From contig OZ223194.1 in assembly GCA_965140355.1 (NCBI GenBank), positions 1,178,001-1,242,000 of the forward strand: a DNA stretch of 64,000 bases, written 5' to 3'. The translations under genes and the position numbers were made by a program. Source of the DNA: Acetobacterium sp965140355. GTDB taxonomy: Bacteria > Bacillota > Clostridia > Eubacteriales > Eubacteriaceae. Below, piece by piece: positions 34,694 through 43,002 of the stretch (positions are counted from its first letter, which is position 1; each line of letters opens with the position of its first letter). The notes under the pieces are model-generated. The model was not told the origin of the DNA, did not search any database, and saw only the letters and a list, made by a program, of their open reading frames with translations.

Positions 34694-35733
34694 TGATTAG
34701 AAGTTATTGGCCGACCTGTGAATGGAGATTTGAATCACCGCAAGATGTTAGTATGAACATTGAAAAAATAAGCGAACTGGACAGTTACATCAAGTCTCAA
34801 TATAAGAATATCAATGGCATTGTCATTGTGAAAAATGGCAGTATTACTTATGAGAATTATTACAATGGTTATAAAGAGTCTGATGTTCATCATGTGGCTT
34901 CGGTAACCAAGAGTGTTGTATCTGCTCTTGTGGGGATTGCTATTGATCAAGGGTATATAAAAAGTGTCGATCAAAAGGTACTGGAATATTTTCCGGAATA
35001 TCAAGTATCAGATGAGAATTTTTTGAAAAAGGCAGTGACCATAAAACACCTACTGACGATGACAGCACCTTTTCCATTTTCATGGAAAGAAGGGGATTCT
35101 CGAAGTCATGAGCCATTAGATCGACTCAGAAGACAAAAGGACTGGGTTAGGTATTCCCTAAATTTATTGGGTCAAAAGGGGCAACTGGGTCAATTTCAGT
35201 ATTATACTGCAGGTACGCATTTGCTTTCAGCCATCATTACAAAAGCAACCGGAAAAAGCATGCTCGAGTATGCAAATCAAGAGTTGTTTAGAATATTGGG
35301 GATGAAGGAAATCCCTGATTATGAGATGAAATCATTTAGCCTTGAGTCTGTGTTTGGAAAGAAAATTAAAGGATGGACTAAAGATCCACAAGGAATAACA
35401 GCAGGAGGATTCGGACTTACACTCTCACCTAGAGACATGGCACGCTTTGGATTTCTCTATTTAAACCAAGGAATGTGGGAGCAAAAACAGGTTATTTCGA
35501 AAGAATGGATTTTGGAGTCGATTAGTATGAATAGTAATCATTATGGTTATTTATGGTGGTTAAAGGATGAACATAATTTATTCTCATTCTCGGCACTTGG
35601 AGCTGGTGGAAATGTTATATGTTGTATTCCGGAGAAGGATATTGTGATTGCAATTGCATCAGAGATAATAAATAATCCAAATGATAGATGGCCTTTGATT
35701 GAGAAATATATTCTAGGGGCTGTTAGTGATTGA
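34693..35733 (+). CDS. Serine hydrolase, beta-lactamase class C family
   Basis: A 346-residue protein of the penicillin-binding-protein-like hydrolase family. The catalytic SxxK is SVTK in HHVASVTKSVVSALV; YTAG (QYYTAGTHLLSAII) takes the place of YxN. No signal peptide is seen, so it acts in the cytosol, probably as an esterase or amidase rather than a beta-lactamase. The start is GTG 34693 with GGGAGG 8 bases upstream; it overlaps the UvrA-like stop by one base, so the two are translationally coupled. It may destroy the same compound the ATPase resists; this is inference. Confidence 0.82.
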   Translation: MIRSYWPTCEWRFESPQDVSMNIEKISELDSYIKSQYKNINGIVIVKNGSITYENYYNGYKESDVHHVASVTKSVVSALVGIAIDQGYIKSVDQKVLEYFPEYQVSDENFLKKAVTIKHLLTMTAPFPFSWKEGDSRSHEPLDRLRRQKDWVRYSLNLLGQKGQLGQFQYYTAGTHLLSAIITKATGKSMLEYANQELFRILGMKEIPDYEMKSFSLESVFGKKIKGWTKDPQGITAGGFGLTLSPRDMARFGFLYLNQGMWEQKQVISKEWILESISMNSNHYGYLWWLKDEHNLFSFSALGAGGNVICCIPEKDIVIAIASEIINNPNDRWPLIEKYILGAVSD

Positions 35734-35792
35734 GAGGATTAATCTTTTTTATAGTTTTTGATTGATATCGACTGATGAATGTCACAATCATT

Positions 35793-36308
35793 TTTAAACT
35801 GATAGAAAAAGGAGATAGAGGGGGATTTTATGAAAAATCGTATAGAAATTATAGGCAAAAAGCGCCTTGTAGGTAAGCATGTGGAAATGTCTTACTTGAA
35901 TAATCGAACAATGGAACTCTGGCAATCCTTTATGCCAGCCAGAAAACAAATAGAAAACAGAGTGGATTCATCTTATTATTCCATGCAGATTTATCCTCAC
36001 TTATTTAATTACACTTCCATTAACCCGGCGGTTAACTTTATAAAATGGGCAGCGGTTGAGGTCTTTAATGATGACTGTATTCCAAGTCAAATGGAGCGAT
36101 ATACTATCGAAGGGGGTACATATGGCGTATTTACACATGTTGGCCCAGCTAGTAATTTTGAACAATCCATGAAATACATCCATGAAATTTGGCTTCCTGA
36201 ATCCGGATATGTTATTGATGATCGAGAACATTTTGAGAAATTAGAAGAAGGTTATAATCCGCTTGATGAGAATGCAACGGAAGAAATCTGGATTCCGATC
36301 ATGCTAAA
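35793..36308. repeat. 516-bp segmental duplication, copy 2
   Basis: The counterpart of 25826-26341. The left edge is TTTAAACTGATAG; homology ends at 36308, where the two genes diverge in the last codons. Confidence 0.9.
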
Positions 36309-36321
36309 GAAAAAAGATTAA
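35830..36321 (+). CDS. GyrI-like small-molecule-binding domain protein (copy 2)
   Basis: A 163-residue protein identical to copy 1 (25863-26354) except at the C-terminus, which ends KKKD, the more usual lysine-rich ending, so this is likely the parental version. It lies 97 bases after the serine hydrolase gene, so it may belong to the same resistance cluster (UvrA-like ATPase, hydrolase, drug-binding protein). Confidence 0.75.
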   Translation: MKNRIEIIGKKRLVGKHVEMSYLNNRTMELWQSFMPARKQIENRVDSSYYSMQIYPHLFNYTSINPAVNFIKWAAVEVFNDDCIPSQMERYTIEGGTYGVFTHVGPASNFEQSMKYIHEIWLPESGYVIDDREHFEKLEEGYNPLDENATEEIWIPIMLKKKD

Positions 36322-36605
36322 TGTGGTATGAGAGAATTTAACGTTGGGAAGCGTTAACATAATAAAGCGACCACTAAACTTTAAATAATGAAAGCCTTTA
36401 TTGAAGCCGTGGAACATCAAAGGTCACTTTTTAATTACTTTGCATTCGATCGGTCTTTAAGACATCCTTGTCTTTGAAATCGGAAAACAGATAGCAGTAT
36501 CTTACATAACATTCTTAAAGAGTTGACATTTCAGTTAGTATGTGACACTCGTTTTAGTGCCGATAAATCACCATACAATAAACAAAATTAATGGAGGTAG
36601 ATAAA

Positions 36606-37145
36606 ATGTCAAAAATTGTAGTTTTGATAGGCAGTCCACGGAAAAACGGTAATACCGCAATCCTTGCAAATTCATTCATTGATGGGGTCGATAAACAGAA
36701 AAACAGCGTTGAAGTAATTTCTGTAATAGGGCACAAGGTTAATGGTTGCATCGGTTGCAATTTTTGCTACAAAGATAGTGAGCATAATTGCGTACAGAAA
36801 GATGACATGCAAGAAATCTATGAGAATCTTGCCGATGCCGATGTTATTGTAATAGCCACGCCGATTTATTTTTATGGAATCAGTTCCCAATTGAAGTGCA
36901 TAATCGATCGCCTGCACAATCCCATACGTAATACTTTCAAAGTTAAAGAGCTAGTGCTATTAGCTGTTTGTGCGGATATGATACCGATCGTTTTTGACTC
37001 TGTACAAACCATGTATAATTCTGTACTTAGCTATTTTTCTCTTAGGAATGCGGGAGTAATAACGGTTCCTGGGGTATCCAATAAGGGCGACATTATAGGT
37101 AATCCTGCTCTGACAGAGGCGCGTAAACTGGGTGAGAGCTTTTAG
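36606..37145 (+). CDS. NAD(P)H-dependent flavoprotein of the iron-sulfur flavoprotein type
   Basis: A 179-residue flavodoxin-fold reductase: KIVVLIGSPRKNGNTAILA is the FMN loop and IATPIYFYGISSQLKCIIDR the family signature. The compact motif C-x2-C-x2-C-x7-C (CIGCNFCYKDSEHNC) suggests a [4Fe-4S] cluster. The start is ATG 36606 with GGAGG 8 bases upstream. A paralogue lies at 4779-5339. It is alone, with a terminator at 37255-37277. Confidence 0.8.
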   Translation: MSKIVVLIGSPRKNGNTAILANSFIDGVDKQKNSVEVISVIGHKVNGCIGCNFCYKDSEHNCVQKDDMQEIYENLADADVIVIATPIYFYGISSQLKCIIDRLHNPIRNTFKVKELVLLAVCADMIPIVFDSVQTMYNSVLSYFSLRNAGVITVPGVSNKGDIIGNPALTEARKLGESF

Positions 37146-37254
37146 ACAACTTCACGTTAGGCATGAATATAGATAATTGATGACAAAACATTCAACTAGC
37201 CCTTGAAGCAGATAAAATAAACAGCGATCCTGACGGAGCAAATTAAAAGATCTA

Positions 37255-37277
37255 AAAAAGCAGGTTTCCCTGCTTTT
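37255..37277. terminator. Bidirectional terminator
   Basis: AAAAGCAGG / CCTGCTTTT with a 4-base loop. Confidence 0.8.
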
Positions 37278-37287
37278 AATCAGACCC

Positions 37288-37373
37288 CTAAAGCTCAGTA
37301 TCGTTAATGGCCTGCATCATGATATCGGCATCAATGGGGGCCGCTTTATGGCTTTCGCCGATCGGCTATGCAA
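37288..37373 (-). pseudogene. C-terminal coding remnant
   Basis: On the minus strand a short frame reads APIDADIMMQAINDTEL then stop, directly before the terminator at 37255-37277. It looks like the natural end of a lost gene. I cannot name the family. Confidence 0.3.
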
Positions 37374-37389
37374 CCAGCTCCTACCCCCC

Positions 37390-38001
37390 TTACATATTTC
37401 TAGTGCCATAACGCGCAAGGAATGTCGCAATGATTTCCTTAATGATTAGATCACTTTGCACTAAAGAAGCACCATCGGTAAATAAGGCATTCCAGGTTAA
37501 GCACCCCTGAATTAAACCATAAAAAGTTTGAGCCGTTAAAAATTCCGAAATATAATCGAGCTTCCCATCACTTCGGGCCTCATTAAGCCATACTGTAAAG
37601 TCCTTGAAAAATGGATGTTGCTGCATGGTGTCTTTAACTAAATCAGGATTATATAAATAGACGGACGTTAAAAGTTTTGATAGCCCACGTTGCCTTGGAT
37701 CCACCACTCTGAAAAGTTCCGCCTGTATAAAAGCGGATAGCTGCGTTTCTAGCGATTGCTCGTTGGAATAAGTGATGGGCTTCATATTTTGATTTTCATT
37801 CAAGTATTCTGCAACCATAGCCATAAATAAAGTTTCTTTATTCTGAAAATGTTTATAGATCGTAATTTTAGATACTTTTGCCTCTTCGGCAATTTTATCC
37901 ATGCTAGCGCCATCAAAGCCCTTTTCGCTAAAAATACGAATCGCACTTTCTAAGATATTTTTCCTTTTATCTGGTGATTTTGTTTTACCTTTGCTGTTCA
38001 T
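37390..38001 (-). CDS. TetR-family regulator
   Basis: A 203-residue repressor. The HTH reads GASMDKIAEEAKVSKITIYK then HFQNKETLF. The start is ATG 38001, with GGAGG 5 bases upstream, rather than the longer frame, which would run through the operators. It is divergent from the DUF4386 gene; two palindromes lie between them, one inside that gene's promoter. Confidence 0.87.
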   Translation of the reverse strand: MNSKGKTKSPDKRKNILESAIRIFSEKGFDGASMDKIAEEAKVSKITIYKHFQNKETLFMAMVAEYLNENQNMKPITYSNEQSLETQLSAFIQAELFRVVDPRQRGLSKLLTSVYLYNPDLVKDTMQQHPFFKDFTVWLNEARSDGKLDYISEFLTAQTFYGLIQGCLTWNALFTDGASLVQSDLIIKEIIATFLARYGTRNM

Positions 38002-38020
38002 ATCAGCCTCCGAAAATACT

Positions 38021-38071
38021 ATACTATACGGTATAGTATTTGTTGACATATACTGTACCGTATAGTATAGT
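38021..38071. promoter_or_regulatory. Two TetR operators and the promoter of the DUF4386 gene
   Basis: ATACTATAC-G-GTATAGTAT (38021-38039) is a perfect 19-bp palindrome; ATACTGTAC-C-GTATAGTAT (38050-38068) is a copy with one mismatch, 29 bases away. The second fills the spacer of a strong promoter: TTGACA (38043-38048), 17 bases, TATAGT (38066-38071). Confidence 0.85.
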
Positions 38072-38115
38072 GTAACATATAATCATTTAAATACCAAGAA
38101 ATAGGAGAGGAAAAG

Positions 38116-38775
38116 ATGAGGGAGAATAAAAGAAACAATCGTTATTATGAAATTATTGCGGGAACGATGTATTTAATTTGCATGATTACCAGTATCGGAG
38201 GAGGGTTACTCCTCGAGAAAATCCTCGGAAAAGAAAACCTTTTGCAATCATTAGAAAACAATTTCAGTACGCTTGTTATTGCGACAATATTAGAATTAAT
38301 TAATGCTTTGGGTGTTTTAGCGATTGTGATAAGCTTTTATATGCTATTAAGAAGGATGAAACCAGCCATGTCAAAAGGGTACCTCTTTTTTAAAAGTCTC
38401 GAAGGAATTTTGTGTATTGGAGTCTCATTGCTGCCAATACTAGCTTTTCTGTATACAAACAATTTAAATCAAAGTGTCAATCAGCAAAATGAGTTATTGG
38501 TGTATTTATTATCTTACCGAACCATCTTTTGGGCGTATGTATATCCCATCGTCTTTATATCGGGTGGCATTTTATTATACTCCATGCTATATATGACAAG
38601 ATTTTTACCAAGATACATTGCCATATGGGGATTGCTTTCTTTGATTGGAGTCTTCTTTGCGATGTTTGTTCCTGAGATAAAAATGGTTCCGGGTATATTT
38701 ATTATTACAAATGAAATCTATCTTGGTTTTTATCTATTGTTTAAGAAGCGCTCTGCAAATGCTATCCTTACATAG
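38116..38775 (+). CDS. DUF4386-type membrane protein
   Basis: A 219-residue protein with six hydrophobic helices, beginning YYEIIAGTMYLICMITSIGG and containing the SEGILCIGVSLLP-like stretch SLEGILCIGVSLLPILAF, as in DUF4386 proteins. The function is unknown. It is controlled by the divergent TetR. ATAGGAGAGG precedes the ATG. Confidence 0.8.
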   Translation: MRENKRNNRYYEIIAGTMYLICMITSIGGGLLLEKILGKENLLQSLENNFSTLVIATILELINALGVLAIVISFYMLLRRMKPAMSKGYLFFKSLEGILCIGVSLLPILAFLYTNNLNQSVNQQNELLVYLLSYRTIFWAYVYPIVFISGGILLYSMLYMTRFLPRYIAIWGLLSLIGVFFAMFVPEIKMVPGIFIITNEIYLGFYLLFKKRSANAILT

Positions 38776-38789
38776 GAGCACGGGCATTC

Positions 38790-38978
38790 ATGCAAAGCAC
38801 GCATACCCTTGAAATCTTTGGGCAAAATATCCAATATGGGACAGATAACTTTGTATTTCATTTATGTGAGCTCACTACCGATGATCTAAATTTCTTTTCA
38901 GATGCCCTTAAAAAGCTTTTTCGTGGTACTAACAAACACCGATCAAGCGTTGTTGGTACAGCACTTGATCGGCGTTAA
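38790..38978 (+). CDS. Small hypothetical ORF
   Basis: 62 codons, 14 bases after the DUF4386 gene, with AGGAG 11 bases upstream. The last part lies inside the terminator hairpin 38935-38976, and the residues match nothing I know. It is more likely spurious or a remnant than a real gene. Confidence 0.25.
   Translation: MQSTHTLEIFGQNIQYGTDNFVFHLCELTTDDLNFFSDALKKLFRGTNKHRSSVVGTALDRR
38935..38976. terminator. Hairpin between convergent genes
   Basis: CCGATCAAG (38939-38947) pairs with CTTGATCGG (38964-38972), extended by AAC/GTT after one mismatch. Confidence 0.6.
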
Positions 38979-39079
38979 ATTTCTAGGTTAAACTTTTAAA
39001 CTCAGGCTACGTTTATGGCTTCGCGCATATGTCTACAGACAGATTGTCGCGTAGTTATATTTTTAATTCTTTTTATCTA

Positions 39080-40078
39080 TCATGCCAGCTTTTGGAGCAG
39101 TGCTTGGATGGTCTTATCGGCATCACTGACTACCTTGCAGTCAGACATGTCAAAGAGCTTTGCACTTTCATCACGGTTCACGCTGATAATCATCTTGCTC
39201 TTTAAAAGGCCACAAACGAAGTGCATCGCGCCCGAAGCGCCAAATACGAGGCAAACCTTAGGCTTAATCGATATTCCACTGGTGCCGATAACCGTTGACT
39301 CGTCGTTTACAAATCCGTTGTCAATAAAACTCCGGGTGTTACCAATTGTCGCGTTTAAGCGCTTGGCCAGTTCTTGTAAATGTTCCCAGCCTTCTTTCGT
39401 ATTCACACCGCGTCCGGCAACGACAACAATATCGGCCTGATCCAACTTTTGCCCATGAACCTCATTCGGTCTGAAATCAATAAGCGAAATGCCAGAATCA
39501 AAGGTGTCCAGAACACTGCTGTCACACTGAATGATTTCAACATTGGCATTTGTAGCGATCTTGCTTGCAGACAAAATGCCGGAGCGAACAGAGGCAATCT
39601 GTGGTCTCTGATTAGGAACCAGTATCTCACTAACAATCTTACCACCAAATGCAGGTACCATGCAGACGAGATTGCCACGATCATTTATGGTGACATCAAC
39701 ACAGTGCGCGGCAACGCCGGTTTTTACCTTGGCGGCAATGGTGGGCGCAAGTTCTGAGCCGACGGAGGTTGCGCCGATAAGAAAGCCTTCCGGTTTGTAG
39801 GTTTTAATCATCGCTTCCAACATCTTGGCGTAGTAATCGCAATTATAATCCTTGAGTTTGGCGTGGTCTACAGAATAGACAACATCCACGCCGGATGCCG
39901 CCACTTTATCAACCACATGATTGACGTCATAACCGAGGACAATACCGCAAACCTTCGTTCCACGAGTCTTTCCAACAAGTTCTTTTGCCTTACTTAGCAA
40001 TTCATAGTAGACTGGAAGGGGTCTACCATCTTTGTGTTCCGCGAGTATCCAAATATTTTTATATTCTGACAGATTCAT
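39080..40078 (-). CDS. etfA: Electron transfer flavoprotein, alpha subunit
   Basis: 332 residues. The N-terminal Rossmann-like domain begins NIWILAEHKDGRPLPVYYEL; the C-terminal FAD domain has VVVAGRGVNTKEGWEHLQEL, GTSGISIKPKVCLVFGASGA and the FAD-binding SVNRDESAKLFDMSD. No N-terminal ferredoxin domain is present, unlike CarE. With EtfB it moves electrons for the acyl-CoA dehydrogenase encoded upstream. It is the last gene of the operon, 11 bases after etfB. Confidence 0.93.
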   Translation of the reverse strand: MNLSEYKNIWILAEHKDGRPLPVYYELLSKAKELVGKTRGTKVCGIVLGYDVNHVVDKVAASGVDVVYSVDHAKLKDYNCDYYAKMLEAMIKTYKPEGFLIGATSVGSELAPTIAAKVKTGVAAHCVDVTINDRGNLVCMVPAFGGKIVSEILVPNQRPQIASVRSGILSASKIATNANVEIIQCDSSVLDTFDSGISLIDFRPNEVHGQKLDQADIVVVAGRGVNTKEGWEHLQELAKRLNATIGNTRSFIDNGFVNDESTVIGTSGISIKPKVCLVFGASGAMHFVCGLLKSKMIISVNRDESAKLFDMSDCKVVSDADKTIQALLQKLA

Positions 40079-40089
40079 GCTTATCCCCC

Positions 40090-40893
40090 TTATCCGATCT
40101 CTACGACTTGTTTTATTTGATTAATGATAGCCTCGGCAATCGCTTCTTCGGTGCCTTCAAGCAAAACAGAATCTCTGTTGAACTCAACGCTTCTCAGTTC
40201 ACCGCACTGTGAAGGCGAACCTTTCAGGCCAATGAAACGTTCATCTACTTCGTCAAGATCATCCAATGATAAAACCGTAAATGGTTTCTTTTTCGCTGAC
40301 ATTAGGCTCATCATGTTCGGATAGCGCACTTCATTTGCACCGCGCTTGATGGCGACGACGCAGGGAAGCTTCACCTTATAAACGCCGACGCCATCTTCGA
40401 ATTTTCTTGATACGAGTGCGACTTCATCTTCATACGCTACATTGATTGCATCCATCATATGGGAGATTCCCATCCACTCGCCCAGTTGAGACGGCACATG
40501 TGAAGTAGCTCCATCATCGCTTTCATTACCGGCAAGAACCAGGTCGAAAATGCCCACTTTTGCCAAGGCGCGACTGATTGTGTAAGATGTTGCAAGCGTA
40601 TCTGCGCCGCCGACTCGGCTGTCGCAGATCAGGTAAGCCTGGTCTGCACCCAATGCCAAAGCCTCTATCAATTGAGCTCTTGCTTCGGGCGGCCCCATAG
40701 AAATCACCGTCACGCTGCCGCCGTGCGTTTCCTTTAACCTGAGAGCAGCTTCAATCGCGTTTTTATCTGCGCTACCAATCACCGTCGGAATACCTGTCCG
40801 GACAAGTGTTTTCTTTACTGGGTCGATGGTAATCGAATCGTAATACTCTGAATCGGGTACTGATTTTATACAAACCACTATATTCAAGGCCAT
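40090..40893 (-). CDS. etfB: Electron transfer flavoprotein, beta subunit
   Basis: 267 residues. Typical marks are IVVCIKSVPDSE near the N-terminus, DKNAIEAALRLKE, ALALGADQAYLI and DLVLAGNESDDGATSHVP. Clostridial EtfAB pairs with a dehydrogenase can bifurcate electrons from NADH to ferredoxin and an enoyl-CoA; whether this one does is not decided by sequence reading. It lies 150 bases after the acyl-CoA dehydrogenase, across the hairpin at 40974-41023. Confidence 0.93.
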   Translation of the reverse strand: MALNIVVCIKSVPDSEYYDSITIDPVKKTLVRTGIPTVIGSADKNAIEAALRLKETHGGSVTVISMGPPEARAQLIEALALGADQAYLICDSRVGGADTLATSYTISRALAKVGIFDLVLAGNESDDGATSHVPSQLGEWMGISHMMDAINVAYEDEVALVSRKFEDGVGVYKVKLPCVVAIKRGANEVRYPNMMSLMSAKKKPFTVLSLDDLDEVDERFIGLKGSPSQCGELRSVEFNRDSVLLEGTEEAIAEAIINQIKQVVEIG

Positions 40894-40973
40894 GTTATTG
40901 CTCCATTCAAAATTTATTTAATGCTAATTCCCGTTATCATGCCAAAACTGCATGCGGTATCTCCGTAAAGCAA

Positions 40974-41023
40974 GCGACCCGTCCCAGATTCCCGCTCGAT
41001 GACAGGAACCATTGGCGGGTCGC
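40974..41023 (-). other. Hairpin between the acyl-CoA dehydrogenase gene and etfB
   Basis: GCGACCCG (40974-40981) pairs with CGGGTCGC (41016-41023). It is not followed by a T-run on the minus strand, so it looks like an RNA processing or stability element rather than a full terminator. It could set the dose of dehydrogenase relative to Etf. Confidence 0.55.
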
Positions 41024-41043
41024 ATAATTAAGATCAAAAGTGC

Positions 41044-42186
41044 TTAGATCATCTTCGAAACATCATCGGCCAAAGCCATGATGCTTCCGCAACCGACAGT
41101 GATCATCGGTGCATCTCTGTAGAAACGTTCAATGTCGGTTTCAACGACCGTTCCTGTGCCGCCATGAAGGGTGATGCATTGACTGGAAACGGATTCCAGC
41201 AGCTTTGCGCCGGCAGTCTTAACGGCAATCGCTTGGCCGATCATATCTTCTCCGTTGTTACGGTCCTGGAGAACAGAATATACCGCGCTACGATAATTCT
41301 CAATTTCCATCCACATCTGCGCCATCGTGATGCGAATGTGTTGGTGAGTATCCCAAAGGGATTTTCCGCACTGCATTCTCTCAGCGAGGAATTTACGTGT
41401 GCGGTTCCAGACACTCTCCGCCGAGCCAAGCGACATTGCGCCATACATACTCAAACCCTTCATCTGTTCATAGGGCTGCTTGCAGAATGCTCCGCCGTTG
41501 AACGTGCCCAGCAGGTTGTCCTTAGTGACATGCACATTGTCGAGATAGAGAGTACCGGTGCTTGAACCATGCCAGCCTAGCTTGTGCTCGTTACGCCCGA
41601 ACTTAACACCCGGAGTGTCGGACGGGAGAATAAACAAAGTAAGGCCATTTCCGGTCGCGAAATCAAATTCAGCCGTCCGGGTCACGACAAAGAAAGCATC
41701 ACACTCGCCGTTACTCGTTCCGAGAACCTTGGTTCCGTTGATTACCCAGCCGTCGCCATCAGGAACCGCTTTCGTCTCAAATTCCGGAAAATCGGCAGCG
41801 CCGCAGGACTCCGTGTTATAACCGCCAAGAATGATGTCTCCCTGAAGGGCGGGCTTCACGTATTTTTCGATCTGCTCCGCAGTACAGTCAGGGATAAGAG
41901 AAGACGGAATCCAGGCGGAGTTCAGGCTCGTCAACATGCCGAGCATGTTGCTCTCCTTGGAAATCTCCTCGACCGCGATGCCAAGGTTGATCCAGTCCAC
42001 TCCGACTCCGCCATACTCTTCAGGTGCCGAGAACCCGAGTACACCCATCTTGCCGAGTTTCTTTAAAATCTCAGTCGGATAAGCATCCTCTGTTTCCATC
42101 TTGGGGACAAATGGCTTGATTTCGTTCTGCACAAATTCTTGCATGGTCTTTTGCAACAATGTACGTTCTTCAGTCATGTACCACAT
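41044..42186 (-). CDS. Acyl-CoA dehydrogenase family protein with altered active-site position
   Basis: 380 residues in the usual order: helical N-terminus (FVQNEIKPFVPKMETEDAYP), beta domain (GGYNTESCGAADFPEFETKA, GWVINGTKVLGTSNGE), helical C-terminus with the substrate/FAD loop LHGGTGTVVETDIERFYRDA. In most family members the catalytic Glu follows in a YEGT motif; here the aligned residues are GCGS, so Cys replaces Glu. The substrate is unknown. The start is ATG 42186, with GAAGGAG 6 bases upstream. First gene of an operon with etfB and etfA, divergent from a TetR gene. Confidence 0.88.
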   Translation of the reverse strand: MWYMTEERTLLQKTMQEFVQNEIKPFVPKMETEDAYPTEILKKLGKMGVLGFSAPEEYGGVGVDWINLGIAVEEISKESNMLGMLTSLNSAWIPSSLIPDCTAEQIEKYVKPALQGDIILGGYNTESCGAADFPEFETKAVPDGDGWVINGTKVLGTSNGECDAFFVVTRTAEFDFATGNGLTLFILPSDTPGVKFGRNEHKLGWHGSSTGTLYLDNVHVTKDNLLGTFNGGAFCKQPYEQMKGLSMYGAMSLGSAESVWNRTRKFLAERMQCGKSLWDTHQHIRITMAQMWMEIENYRSAVYSVLQDRNNGEDMIGQAIAVKTAGAKLLESVSSQCITLHGGTGTVVETDIERFYRDAPMITVGCGSIMALADDVSKMI

Positions 42187-42262
42187 ATATTTTTCTCCTT
42201 CTTTAAACAAAAATTTATTTTTTTAACATGAAAAGCTTTAGCTTTATCTTTATTTTACATTA

Positions 42263-42278
42263 TGATAAAATATTATCA
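42263..42278. promoter_or_regulatory. Near-palindrome, candidate TetR operator
   Basis: TGATAAAATATTATCA lies between the divergent acyl-CoA dehydrogenase and TetR genes (14 of 16 positions symmetrical). Confidence 0.4.
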
Positions 42279-42377
42279 ATTTACGATGCACACCTAGAGT
42301 CAAGATATTAGACGAATTTACAATAAAGTAAAGCGCTTTAGGGAGACTTTGCAATAGTTGGATATGGAGGAAGCGTT

Positions 42378-42914
42378 GTGAAAGAAATTACGAAAAAAGC
42401 AATCATGGATTCTTTCGTGAAACTTTGTGCTTCGAATCGAATACATCAAATCACGGTCGAAAGTATCGTTCATGATTGTGGAATATCGAAGCAAACGTTC
42501 TATAATCATTTTAAGGATAAATTTGATTTGATGAATTATGTGTATAAGGTTGAAATGGATTATGCGAATTCACACTTTATCAAGAAAGATGGTGATATTG
42601 AAAAAGCCATTGAATACATGCTTGAACGTTGTCTCGAGTACGAGAAATACTATGCTACGATTGCAAAATATGAAAAACAAAATAGCTTCGCGCAATTCTT
42701 TTTTCAGAACACCAAGGAAATATACACTTCTTACGTGACTGAAAAACATGGAACGGTATTAGCGGAAGCTATTAAATATGAAATTGAGTTTACCAGTGCT
42801 GGTGCTATGCAACTTTTCCTGGGATGGATCAAAAGTGGCATGAATGAAGACCCAAGTAAAATGGCATCCGAAATGTTTAATTGCATACCCTTAACTTTGA
42901 AGAAGCTTATTTGA
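42378..42914 (+). CDS. TetR-family regulator (DhaS-like)
   Basis: 178 residues. The HTH is ITVESIVHDCGISKQTFYNH then FKDKFDLMNYVY; the C-terminal part (AMQLFLGWIKSGMNEDPSKM) matches the DhaS-type subgroup, like the regulator at 8307-8906. GTG start with GGAGGA upstream. Divergent from, and probably controlling, the acyl-CoA dehydrogenase-etfBA operon. Confidence 0.85.
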   Translation: MKEITKKAIMDSFVKLCASNRIHQITVESIVHDCGISKQTFYNHFKDKFDLMNYVYKVEMDYANSHFIKKDGDIEKAIEYMLERCLEYEKYYATIAKYEKQNSFAQFFFQNTKEIYTSYVTEKHGTVLAEAIKYEIEFTSAGAMQLFLGWIKSGMNEDPSKMASEMFNCIPLTLKKLI

Positions 42915-43002
42915 AGTCGCTGAGCGATTTTATTAAAAAATGGTGCTAACCTGGTTTTACGATAAGGATAGTACTGAAAAATAAATCAATGCTGGATCTT
43001 TT

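Noticed and set aside
36523..36551. Promoter at TTGACA (36523) for the flavoprotein gene
   Set aside because: No acceptable -10 box lies 15-19 bases downstream.
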